A stretch of 64,000 bases of DNA. Origin: Atrichornis clamosus (taxonomy: Eukaryota > Chordata > Aves > Passeriformes > Menuridae). Each line of letters begins with the position of its first letter. Within the stretch, counting starts at the first letter, position 1. The notes beneath the pieces were generated by a model, which was not told the origin of the DNA, ran no database searches, and saw nothing but the letters and a program-made list of their open reading frames with translations. A program made the position numbers and the translations under genes. The stretch is taken from positions 62,001-126,000 of the forward strand of contig WBMZ01012061.1 of NCBI GenBank assembly GCA_013400975.1, given 5' to 3'. Positions 1 through 12,000 of this stretch are shown piece after piece.

Positions 1-876
1 TAAGATGCACCCACTGTAACTGTTTATTTCTTACTTCATAGAAAAGTGTTATATTTGTCTTGAAATCACAGACTGGAATTTGAAACTCATATTTTCCCCA
101 TTATTTTATCAAATTATGTAGTTGCTAAATAAACAGAGAACTTCTGCAAGAGACCAGAAAAAAGCCAAGCAAAAGATATTTTCTCTGGAACACTATATTT
201 ATGTTAAGCATGTGACCCAAGTAAAGTAGTTGAATATTATGAGTTGAAAGCAATTCTTTAGGAATAGAGAGATGCTGTATTGTCTTCATCTCAAAGAAAT
301 CATAGAGCAAGTGCATTCCTTGGGCAAGCAGTGCATCCACTAACACAAGACTTGCACAGTGTGCCTTCAAGCATTTGGTGGGTCATTGCTAAGATCTTTA
401 TTACAGTACCACAGGGAAAAATAAGTAGTAATAAAAAATGTTTTTCCCTCTTACTTTTCTTTGATCAAACCTTCCTCTCCCCCATTTCCATAATTATCCA
501 ACCTCTTCTATTGTAGCACTAGGTCATCCCTTTTTTACACATGTGGTGTGAGTCCCAGCTGTACCAGTTCAGTGAACCATACTGTCTAGTGCCTGTGACT
601 GCATCTGCCACAGGAAACTGATGCGGGCTGGCATCTGAGTTCCCTGGCTGGCATGTGGCCATCCACATAGTTAAGTGCCAGTGCACTCCTTGTGTGTGTG
701 CCTGGGTTTGTTTAAAGGTTGGTAATGCATCTTTCCCAAGAAACTGTTTTGATGCAGGCATCTTATTTGTGGAAGTAGAAGAGGGGATGAAGGATTTCAG
801 TGGTACCAGCAAGAGCTGTGTAGTGTCAGCTGGCCTCAAGGCCAGTGTGATGGCCCCGTCCCATTTCATTTACTCA
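1..876. other. Non-coding sequence, probable DLGAP2 upstream intron
   Basis: I see no gene, RNA or recognisable repeat here. The open frames are short, overlap one another on both strands and show no recognisable protein. The stretch ends at the left edge of an LTR. Confidence 0.6.
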
Positions 877-1427
877 TGTCATGCTTTAACCCCAGCCATG
901 CAGTCACTCGCTCACTCCCCTCTGAGGGGAGAGAATCGAAAGGGTAAAGGTGAGAAAACTTGTGGGTTGAGATAAAGACAGTTTAATAGGTAAAGCAAAA
1001 GCTGCATACACAAGCAAAGCAAAGCAAAGAATTCATTCACCATTTCATTCAGCTGTTCCCAAAAAGCAGGTCTCTGTCATGCATAATGGTGACTCATGAA
1101 GACAAATGGCATCACTCTGAATGTCCCCCACCTTCCTTCTTCTTCCCCCAGCTTTATGTGCTGAGCATGATATGTCATATGTGGGATATCCCTTGGGTCA
1201 TTTGGGATCATCTTTCCCAGCCGTATCCTCTCCCAATTTCTTTTGCACCCCCACCCTCCTAACTGGTGGAGTGGTGTGAGATGAGGAGAAGAAAAAACCT
1301 TGGCTTTGTGCAGGAAATGCTCAGCAAGAACAAAAACCTCCCAGTATTATCAGTTCTCTTTTCAGCACAAATCCAAAACACAGCTGCTGTGAAAAAAATT
1401 AACTCTACCCCTGCCAAAACCAGCACA
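877..1427 (-). mobile_element. Avian ERVL-type long terminal repeat (solo LTR), minus strand
   Basis: On the + strand the element starts TGTCATGCTTTAACCCCAGC and ends GCCAAAACCAGCACA, the reverse complement of the ends of an LTR type I recall as common in passerine genomes (TGTGCTGGTTTTGG at its 5' end). Internal landmarks fit on the minus strand: a TATA-like CACATAAAGC near 1151-1160, an ATTAAA polyadenylation-type signal (reverse complement at 982-987) followed by CTGTCTTTATCTCAACCCAC, and a palindromic CTCCCCTCTGAGGGGAG near the 3' end. At 551 bp it looks essentially full length. No retroviral gag, pol or env lies next to it, so it is a solo LTR. The flanks (ACTCA left, ACACG right) are not a clean target duplication, suggesting age. 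Short open frames inside are not genes. Confidence 0.85.
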
Positions 1428-3166
1428 ACACGTAAATATAGCCCATACATATATAATCCTGAGCAACACTCAGCACTTGTACAGAGATATTATCTCATTC
1501 TGAGTATTACACTTCTTTCCTTCTGTAGCCATGAGCTGTTTTCCCTGTGAGGGCCTGCACAGAACTGGGGGGCAGTTCCTCCCCTGGTATGCATTATTGT
1601 AATGCCTTTGCAGTTAACTGAGCCATGACACATTACAGCGACTGAGAAATGGGTACACTGCTCTGCCATTTCCGTCCCCCACACACCAGGAGGATGGCCG
1701 TGTTCATCCTCACTCTCCAATATCTGTGGAGATTTCTAGAGCTATATTAAAGTTCTAGCTCACAATACTCTGACGCATTTTTAAAATAAAAACTTTACAG
1801 CCCTTCATCATGGTCTCATAAGCAACTTTCTGTGCATGATCTGATTCCTTTCAATTAAATAAATTTTGTCACCAGAACTTGTCTTCAACTGCATTTATTT
1901 TCCAGTCATTTCTGCAATCTTTCTGCTCTGTCTGATTTTTCCATTATCTGTTGGTATAATTTAAGATGAAGAATACATTCCACTCTTTCAAACTAAACCA
2001 GTTACTGTTCCAAGTAAGAAAGTGGCAGGACTCCAGGGTCAGGATTTGCTTGATGCACTAGCTTCTGCCAAGGTGCATTGTAGCTGTTTGTCGATTGTCA
2101 CACAACTTCATGCTTTGAATAGATGTTACACTATTCACTCCTCATAAACTCTGAAAAGTTACACAGTGTGTTCTTATTTTGCTGTTTAAGAATATAGCTT
2201 TCTGTTTTCTTGACCTCTTCCTCTCTATTTAAGTGCTTAGTCTTTAAAATATTGCCTACAGTTTGCATGACCTTTTGCAAACCTCTTCAACACATTTGTT
2301 ATGCAATAGGAGGCATGTCTGCAATAAAAATTAGGGATGTGATGATGTGAATGTTTCAAACATTTTATGTCTTTGAAAGCATCTTTTTTATTTATTGAGA
2401 CAAAAGCACATTTTGTGAACAAGAGCTTTCTCAAGTGGATACCAAAACCTTAGTTAATTTGCACAATATAGCAAATTATCTTTTCTTGAAATAGAGGTGT
2501 TTGGGGTGTTTGAGATATGTTTTTACAGTTACATAGCTGAAGTCTAACCTATTTTCCCATCAGTCCTGGATATGCAAAGACTACTAGATAAGGTTTCAGG
2601 CATGTTAGGACAAGATAAATGTATAAACTATCACTGTCTTAAACTGTTTTCATAGTAGCCTTTATATTCTTAATAGTTCTAAAAAGTATGAAAAATAAAA
2701 GTTTTATGAATCTATAGACAATCCAGAACAGATTTAGTACAACTTTCTTCTGGGTTGTTAAGGCAACTCTTACTATTCTCAAATCCTGATACTAAATTCA
2801 AAATCCCTAAAAACTGCACTGCTGATTTGCCTGAGTTTTCATCACCAGACGTTGGTGGAAGTACATGTGAGCATAGCTGGGGGACTGACTTCACAGGGCC
2901 TCCCTGGGAGCAAGTCGGTCAGCTCTGGAAGCTGATTTCCACGTGCTAGGCAGTGGAGAAGTAGAGCCTGCGGCAGGACTGTGGATGCTGGAAGATCTCA
3001 CTTCTGGGTTTGCAGTTGTGGGCAGAGCCTCTCCACAACCCGCACCCAGGTGGCTGTGAGAGAGGGGAGGGCAGTGGCCTTGGCCTTTTGTGCCCCGCCC
3101 TGCAAGCTTCAAGTCACTGAGCAATAGGGGCGGCTCAGCCCAGGCTGGCACTGAGCACCCTCTGCT

Positions 3167-3196
3167 GGGGGTGAGCTGTGGGCCGGGTGTCGGGGG
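3167..3196 (+). other. G-quadruplex-like G-rich motif
   Basis: Four G-runs (5, 3, 3 and 5 G) are separated by spacers of 8, 2 and 4 bases. One spacer is slightly longer than the usual 7-base limit. It sits in a GC-rich patch with scattered CpGs inside AT-rich surroundings. Confidence 0.45.
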
Positions 3197-6100
3197 TGTG
3201 CATGGCAGGTGTGGGACGGTGAATCCGTGCTGGATTCACAGACTCGTTAGGCATTGTGGTGTAAGGCTTCCCTGTGTGAGTTAGTGTCCCTACCTGTATG
3301 AGTCTTTCTGGAGGGGTGCAGAGTAAGAAATACTCGACATAGGTAGCAAGGAATATTGTTGGTAACTACCATCTGGAATTGATTGTCATATTTGTTTTGC
3401 TTTGCAGTTTCACTGTTTTTTCCTAAAAGATAATTTTAAGTCATGCTAAACCATCCTAGACAACTATTCAGCTTGTTCAGTTGGGGCAAAATGAACTGGG
3501 TTAAAACTGACGAGGTTTAGTTGCAGGAAATGCAAAGGACTGGGGAAGGCAGGGGCTACGAGCATTTCTTTTCAGTGTGCCACAGACCAGTGTGGGAGGT
3601 TATGCCATCAGCTACAAAATTTGGCCCTCACAGAAAACCTGTTTGGAAGAGGAGACAACAAGGAAGACACCTGCTTCCAAGTAGTGACTAGTGTGTCTGT
3701 CTCGTGTTAGCCTAACTGTTCAGCCCAACTGTTTTTCTGTATTGGAGGTACAGAACAAGAAATTTGGAAAAGAAAAAAGATTTGGGCTTTTACTCAAGGG
3801 GAAAAAAATCTGCTGTGATTTAATGAGATTTGCTTGGTTTGTTTTGTTTTTCCTTTTAAGGAATTTCATTGTGGGATTCTTTATATGATTTATTTGTACA
3901 TTAAGTATCTGATTCTACATTTGAATTTCAGAGATGACATCCATTGCACTTGACTCTAAGTATTTACTCTCTAGGTATCTCTGTTAAAGCTAGTTATCCC
4001 AGACTCCACAGTAAATGGAGAGAAGTATGAACTTTCAGGGTATGATTCATCTGACCTATTTAAGATGTCTGTTTTAAGATTAGATGAGTAGCAGCCTATT
4101 CACCCAATAGCACTTTACCATCACATTGACTATATATGGACTCAGTAGCGTTTGCTAAAATTTATTTAAGCAGTTGAGTTTTGCTCCTGTTGAGTCAAAT
4201 AAATATGCAGGATGAATTGAGGGTTCTAAAGTACTTGGAACTGTTTTGATAGAATTCTAGCTGAATAACATAAATCTCTTTTTGGGGTTTTAGTGAATGA
4301 TAAGTAAAATGTTTTTTTCCATCAGCTACTCTTCATAAGAATTGATAAGGTACTAAGTAAACAGGCAAGTATTAATTAATCGGGATCACTGAGGAGCATA
4401 ATAACATGGCCCAAATAAGTTTCTATTTAGGCAAATGGAAATACTGAAGTCTAACTTGCCATGGATTGTGTTTGTTGTCTGACTTTTCATCCCACATAAC
4501 GGTCCATACAGTAACAATATTGCTGCTACCCTGCAACTGTGTGAGCATTGCCCAACTCATACCCATCTGGGCACTTGGCTTCTGCCAGCTCAAGTGGCAT
4601 GCCTGGTTTCTGCCTTACTGAAGTCACTATTGCGCATTTCCCTACTTGTTTTCTTGTTTGTACAAATTATCTCTGGTAATTCTTGCTCCCTTTTAAATCA
4701 GCCCTTGACTTCAGGGTTAGTTGCAAACTGCCCGACCAAAGGACAACCTGATTGCACACCAGATCTTAAAATTCTATGCCAAAGGCACAAATAAGGCTTA
4801 TATAAATAAGAACACACAGTTAAATGGCAGTTACAGACAACTAACATTAACGATGCTGTGGAAAATGGAGACGAGAGATCCCTAAATTAATATTTATTTG
4901 AATGGTAAATCTTCATAACACAGTGCCGTGTGTAGGCAGCCAAACATGTAAAGACAGGGGTCAGTCTGTACTGAACTTCCTTGGGTGAGTCTGCAGCATA
5001 ACAAACCCTTAGATGGGAAAATACGGGCTTTCCTAAGTGAGAATCTAGTATTTGAAGTGTTGTTATGGACACTCATTGCCCGTAAAGGAGGCTGAAGTGA
5101 ACACGGTGTTGATAGCAAGCATGGGAAACACAACTGCAAGGGGGCTCGGGGGGAGCAGCTCGTGTTGACTCCAAGCTGCCAACAGCCAGGCAAGCAGGGA
5201 GCGAGCAGGCACAGCCCTGCAGCTGCCCATGGCAGGCACAGGGGCCTCGCCGCTGTCAGCCTCCTCTAGGGAACACTTACGGTGTTGTTCCTGCCTGTCT
5301 CTGCACTGGGATTAGTTCAGCAAGCAACAGAGCTTCTTTCCGCTGAACACAGCTTTATGCTACTGTTCTGTGCTTTTTATAGCTTTGTGCATAATAAATT
5401 TTAGCTGAGCAGATACATGGTCCTTTTTAACACAAAACATTTGGCAGATCCTCAGGTGGATAAACAGGCTTAATAGTATAAAAATCAAGTAAGTTAGGTG
5501 CACTTAAGGTGATCAAGGCTGGCTGCCATGCTGTAATTCATGGCTCTTCTAGATGTCTGTATTTCTAGTCATTCTGCTCAGGCTCTGAGCTGGTCATTTG
5601 TGAGCAAGTTTCAGGCCAAAAAACCTCGCAGCTGTATTTAATGTGATACATTATGGAGCTAATTATGCCAGTAACTGAGTTGAAACCCAGTGCTGTACTA
5701 ATGACAACTTACACGGTTATCATATGGAAGTTGGCTCAGGTGTAATCATCAAAGTCTGCATTTTAGCAAGAAGCTTTACAGAAACCCTCAGTACTGATAA
5801 TATCATGTTGTATTTCACCTGTAGTTTATGAGAAGAGCTGACTGAGACATTAAGCTAACTAAAAAGGCTTGCAGAAGCACAGGATTCAGAAAACACCATT
5901 AAAGCTGATGATAATTGTGAACAACACCTCTTCAAATATGATGTTTAAGACTGACTGGAGTGCCACTTAAAATGCACTTTTAAAAGTGTGCTCTGTATCC
6001 AACTGCCTGGGAGAAGTCTCACAAGTACTTCTACAGCTCTAATCATGATGCTGTGCTTTTCAGTCCTTTTTTTTGCTGATCCTGGCTTAAAAGGTCAGAC

Positions 6101-6792
6101 ATGTAACATTCATTACTTTGACCTAGCAGCATCAGGCATCTGTAGCAGTTAACTCGGTAGCTATTATTCTCTAAACACTTGGAGTAAAGGCTAGAATCCT
6201 CAAAGTCCTGAGCTTTGAGTTTTCTCATGTTTCAACAAAAAGACGTTTCTATTGAAGATGACACAAACCATATTTCAAGTCTATCAATGAGACTGTAATG
6301 TGGGGTGGGAATAGACAAACAGGAACTGGCTGTCAGCAGCAATTCTTACACTACTAGAATTCACAAGTGCTTATTAGAAGCACAGGATTTTGGATTTGGG
6401 GTAGTTCTCTTTTATTTCATTATGTATTTATTTATGGAATAATATCTCTCTCTAAGGCTTAATGAATGCTTCTAACCTGTAAGGCATTAGGCTGAATAAG
6501 AACTTGCATTGGATATTTTACTTTTATTTGTCTCCATAGAAACTGAATGTTCAAATGTGTTAAGTTATTTTTGTCTTTGGAGTATTTATGTGCCTCAGAA
6601 TTTGGACATGTGCTCAGAGGGAAAAGCTATGATCTCAATTAAATTGTGTTGTCTTATGTACCATCAGCAAGTGAATGTATTTGAATGGCTGGTGTGGCAA
6701 AAATAAACTCTGGAAAGAGAGAAATTCAGAACTCTACTGCAAATAAACTAACTCTAATGTTCCATCAACTTGCAAAATCTGTACGGTGAAAT

Positions 6793-6821
6793 ATATCCTA
6801 TTTAGAGATATCCTATTTAGA
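6793..6821. repeat. Short tandem duplication, 15-bp period
   Basis: The 14-mer ATATCCTATTTAGA occurs at 6793-6806 and again at 6808-6821 with one G between. It is a local replication-slippage type duplication. Confidence 0.85.
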
Positions 6822-8417
6822 ATGTCCAGAACTGTCACTTTCTTGCTGTTGTGCCTTTGAAATCTAATTGAAGGAAGTCCGTTGAAGGATGGTTATCAAT
6901 ATGATTGTGTGAAATTTAATCTCAGTTAATACTTTGTTTCTCAGCAGAGACATTATATTTTCTCAGAATCAAGGCAAAACACCACTGCGGCTGAATTAAA
7001 GCTCACTTTATTTGACTTTTAAATATAGATTCTTACTAAAGAAAAACTGTCATCCAAAGTAGGAGAGCTCAGAGAGTTAAGAGCTTCAGCGCATGATTCA
7101 ATAGTAGAAAGTTTCAGAGCAGCCCTTCAGAGTGGTTGTTTTCAATCCTGTGACTTAGAAGAAAAGTTGGTGTTTATTTTTACTGGTTTTATCTGGATAC
7201 ATGTAATGTCTGAAATTTAATTGCTGGGTAGTTACAGTACATAGCCAGTACATGTATTTAAGGATCATCACTTCCTAGAAGGTACTGAGACTCCCTCTCT
7301 TTTAAAATAACTATAATTTTATTGCATGAAGGACAATTAGAACAAGTTATGGTAAAACTGCAACAATATCAACAAACCCAAAGACAACATGAAGCCACAT
7401 TCTTTGTGTCATATAATAGCTTACATTCATTTGTTGTTTTCTGCTGCAAGTCACAAAGACAAGAGGAGGCAAAGTAAAGTGAAATCATAGGAAGGGCAGG
7501 GAAGATAATACCCAGAACACAGTGACAGACCAGAGGAAAACCATTCAGAGCCAGAAAATTGTCAACATAGAGCAGAGAACAAGCTTGATATTTATACAGA
7601 TGCTGTGACACAAACAGAAGCACACATTATATCTTCATACCAAAGAACTTTACTGCCTCCAAGGTACAACACAGTAGAGTCTTTAAGTCAAAAGCTTTAG
7701 GTTAACTACAGCATAGCCACACATTTAGTCTGGAAGTAGTAAAAATCCATGGGATAGTAACAGCTGTTTTAAGAAAAACATGGTAAGCAGAATGTCATGG
7801 ACAGACACACTGGAAAAAAGGTCAATTAACAGTGGAAAGGAGTACAGTAAACTCTCATGTAACATGTAGCTTTATACACTCATGGATATGCCCCTTAATT
7901 GCATGGTACTGTCAAAAAACACCATTTTGTAGACTAAGTTCAATTCTACAAGGTTTTATTTTCCTAGGGTATACAAAGTCATTTTTTAAGGCAAGTAAAT
8001 TTGTGTTATCAAATGAACAGAAGGCAGTCTATTTATTAAACATACTGAGCAAAGAGCATATGCTACGAATGGTGTGCTAAGTCTATGCAGAAGGTAGTCA
8101 CTAAATCATATAAAACAGATGCCAGCGTTCTTTCTTCTTAGCTAGCAAATATCTGGCTTATGAGTATGCTGTACTTTCATTGTTGCAGTGTCAGACTTGC
8201 AAAATTATTTCTTGCTTTAAGAATGACAAATATGCTGTCTTAATTTTATGAAGTGAAAATTGAACAGGATATGATGCTACATGAGAATATTCCAGAACGA
8301 CTCTATTCTCTCATATAAGGTGGAGACAGGTTGATGTGGTATGCAACAGAGCTAATACTTTCCAATCAATATAAATGCATAGTATTCCTTATTTTTATGA
8401 GCAGGTTGTTAAAATCT

Positions 8418-9068
8418 AGAATCACAAAATAATACAAATTGGAAGGGGTTCTGCAGAACATCTGGTCCAGGTTCCACTCAAATCAAGGCAAACCTGGAGT
8501 TTCTCAGGGCCTTTCAGAGTCAAGTTTGAACACCTTCAAGGATGCAGATATCTGCAGCCTTTCTAGAAAACCTGTTCCAATATTTGACAGCCTTCAAGGG
8601 TGCCGCATTAAGTCATATTCAACTCTTTATCCAGGAATTCCAAATCGTTTTCTGCAAAACTGCCTTGGAATCAATTGACCACCAGCCTCAGCTATGGCAA
8701 GAGGCAATTACATGCCAGATGCAGGACTTGGCATTTATCTTGCACAGCACAAGTTTGTTATCAGCCTGTTTTTCTGTCAGGTTCTTCTGAAGAGCAGTCC
8801 TAACAGCCATTGTACTGACCTTTCCCTAAACTGGTGCTGCTGGCAGTGGACTCTGTCGCCTCCTCCAGACAGTAATGAAGGTGCCAAATAACTGACCCGA
8901 GTTTTAACATGTGGAGACACCACTCATATCTGGCCAGTGGCCAAACTTTTCATCAGTGATCACAACACTGCAAACCCAGCGGTCCAGCTGATTTTGAATC
9001 CGCCGTAAGAATGGGTAGTCCACCTATCCAAACTCATGCCTACGGATTTATGAATGGATGTTAATTAT
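8418..9068 (-). mobile_element. CR1-type LINE, 3' portion, minus strand, degenerate
   Basis: The + strand begins near TAGAATCACAAAATAATAC, then TTGGAAGGGGTTCTGCAGAA and later GAACACCTTCAAGGATGCAG, AACCTGTTCCAATATTTGA. This is the order of the reverse complement of a CR1 3' end as I recall it (AGAATCATAGAAT, TTGGAAGGGACC, CTTGAACACTTCCAGGGATGG, GGCAACCTGTTCCAGTGCCT). Further right, TAGTCCACCTATCCAAACTC corresponds to the last part of the reverse-transcriptase reading frame. CR1 elements are non-LTR retrotransposons that are usually 5'-truncated, as here. The frame is broken, so nothing is coded. The right limit is approximate. Confidence 0.75.
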
Positions 9069-12000
9069 CCTAATAATACATGTGATAATCATGAATGTTA
9101 ATGCTTGGCATTCATGTTAATCTCATTGAAAACAGCATGCTTCCAGTACACGATTAGAATTTAGTCAGTACACTAGGATGTTTCTGGCTATGCAGCTGTT
9201 TCCACTTCAATTCAAAGTATCCTTGGAATTGAATATTTGAGATACAGATATTATCTCATTCTGCATTTGAGTTCTGTTCCAGATGGGCTGGTAAGTTATT
9301 ATTTCTAGAAACAGCATTATTATATGGCTAAATTTCTACAGGTCCGATCCCAAGAAAGCTGAAATGAATGAAAATTGTCCCATCAATGTTTCTGTGTTTT
9401 AAATGAGACTCAGTGAACTCCCAAGTTGATGTTAAACAAATGTACTTACATTACTGAGGCATTGGCAAGAATAGCAGCAAAGACAGTTAAGGAAGCATCT
9501 TAAGTATGAATAACTGTGGTTTAAACCTAACCTGTAACATTTTATTAAATTTACAAGATTTCACTACAAATGTTCATGATACTACTCATCATATTAAGAA
9601 TTCAGATGGGGGTGATGCAGTAATGTTTTAGGCCAGGATTCCAAGCAAGATACTCTAAAGAATTTTGGAAGCACATGGAATATTGAAAGCATGTATTATA
9701 TATGCAAAAATTATCAAAGTAGATGTAGGTCCTTGTTCTGAAACATCCACCCATCTCTTAGCGCAGAGTGGATGTAATATTAGTAATGAGATATTATAGT
9801 GAAAAACATCAAAGAAACATAAATACATGCACACAATGATGGTGCGTGGTGAAAAATAATCAACAACAACAATTTTGCCCTGTGATTAACTTAGCTGTTT
9901 TGGGGAATGTTTTTTCCTTTTCCCATCAAATTGGAAACTTGTTCACAGCAAATTTGGGTCCTATGTGATAATCTCTTTCATAAAGTATCTTTAAAAAGCT
10001 TGTTACCTGCATTATAAAAAAATGTATTCTTGTATGCATTCACCTAGAAATTTGAAGCTTTTCAAGTAGTATAGGATTAGAGATGATTCTGGGAGTTTTG
10101 AGTCACATATTTAAAATATTTTAAAAGTCCTGGTATTAAAATGATTTAGCCCCCTATTTTGTAAAACAGATGCACATCATTTAAAAAAAAAATTACCTGG
10201 AAGTATTCATCTCGTCTAATATTTGCTTGGGCTTTTTTCTTACTTTTTAACTTTTCATTGTCTTTCATGAAGATTTCCATTAGCAATGAGACTCCTAGTA
10301 CGCTTTGTACAGGAAGGCAAGCACCCAAGTGAAAAATCAAAAGAGTAATTTCTTAACTGCACTGTTTGATGTACCAGTTGAGGGAATTTAGGATCATGTA
10401 CACGCAGCAGCTTGGCTAACAGTCAGGACTGTCACGAGCTGATGACGAGGCTGCTATATGGCCATGGGAAGGAGCTGCCTCTATCCTGCCTCCTGACTGC
10501 CAGTCAGAAAAGACAAGGTGAACCACAGTTGTTCAAAACACCCAAGGAATAGATCCGGTGCCATTACTGCCCAAAGTTGCCAGTTTTGCTGTGGGAGAGT
10601 TGTCGCAGCTCTTCCTTTTGTTTTTAAACTGAAATAGCATTTCTGTTGCTGCTGATAATATGTGTAGATTGCCGTAGCTCCACATGACACTGTTAGAGAA
10701 TCATTCCATATTCCATGAGTGAAAAAGTGAGGGAGTGGAAAACAAAATCACGTTTTTCATAGTCTAATTGCTTCTATATATTGAGCTAGGCCAATTTGAA
10801 AATTTCTGTGTCATTACCATGAAATACATAACTTTCATGTCCAATGTCTTTTCAGTTGTACAAAGGTATATTAAAAAATTACATTGTACGTGAGCCTTTT
10901 AGGATATTGATTAAACTTATGTTTAAGTAATACCTCTGTAAACCTATCATCTTGAGATTAAAGCTCTTTGTATTGCTGAGGTAGTGGGAAGTGTATTCTC
11001 ACACAGCTTTTGAAGTTGTTATTCATGAGCTATCAGTTACTTTGAATATTGCAGTAGCGAAAGAAGTGTGACATGTTTGTGTTTTGTAGTTCTTAATATG
11101 CTTTACACATGTATTATTAATAATAAGATAGGGAAAAGTGAATATTTGTATTAGGCAGCAATTTTTTCCTTTAGACTATCACAAATGCTTTAATCTTTCT
11201 AGATTTCCCATTTTCTTGAAGTCTGAACTTAAATTGAAGATATGTTATTAAAAAACTGACAGGTCATACAAGATCTGATCCTGAATTATGAACATCTCTT
11301 AAAACTGAAAAGTTGCAATTGCACAGAATTAAATGGAGAATCATATACAAAGAGAGAAAAGTGAAAGATTTTGTAGAATCACTTCCTTTAGTTAGAATCT
11401 CAGCAGTCTCATCCTTCTTTACTTAATTTCTTTCTTTTTCAAGCTGGAACAACTCCCAAGTTTGTCTGAATTTTTGGCTTTTGTTTTTATGTTGCATTTT
11501 GAATTTCGGTTGGTTCTTCAGAAATGCCAGAGGTTCCCCACTACCTGGACTTCAGTATGCCTTTGAGTAGGGACCAAGAATAAGATTTATTTTTGTGTGT
11601 TTTATTAAGACCAATGTGTGGGTTTGCCATTTACTACTATGAAAGAGAGTTTTAGAGAGTTTACTGTTTCTCCTTCTGAGTGTTTTGTGCAGCACGTACA
11701 GCATGGTCCTGATCTCAAGTCATAAAAATAATTTTCAAGATCCTGTTTTTTACTTTTTGCTTATTTTTCTATTCATTTTGTGAGGAAGTATAATACTATT
11801 AAATGAAAATCCATGGAGAAAATACATATGTGGAATCTAGATACTTCTCTGGATTGCAGTAGCAGTTATAAGTTACAAGTCCTCCTCCTAATTCATCTAT
11901 TTTATTTTATTAGTTTGAAATAAATAATGAGAAATAATATGCAAAATATAGTAAAAGAATCTCAGGATGAACCCAGATGCTGGGACTGCCAGTGTCAAGA

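Larger units (their letters stand above)
1428..8417. other. Non-coding sequence with two GC-richer patches
   Basis: No gene or transposon is recognised. GC-richer patches occur at about 2880-3290 and 5080-5330. The first carries a G-quadruplex-like motif at 3167-3196. A 15-bp-period tandem duplication lies at 6793-6821. Open frames do not exceed about 100 codons and resemble nothing I know. Probable intron of DLGAP2. Confidence 0.6.
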
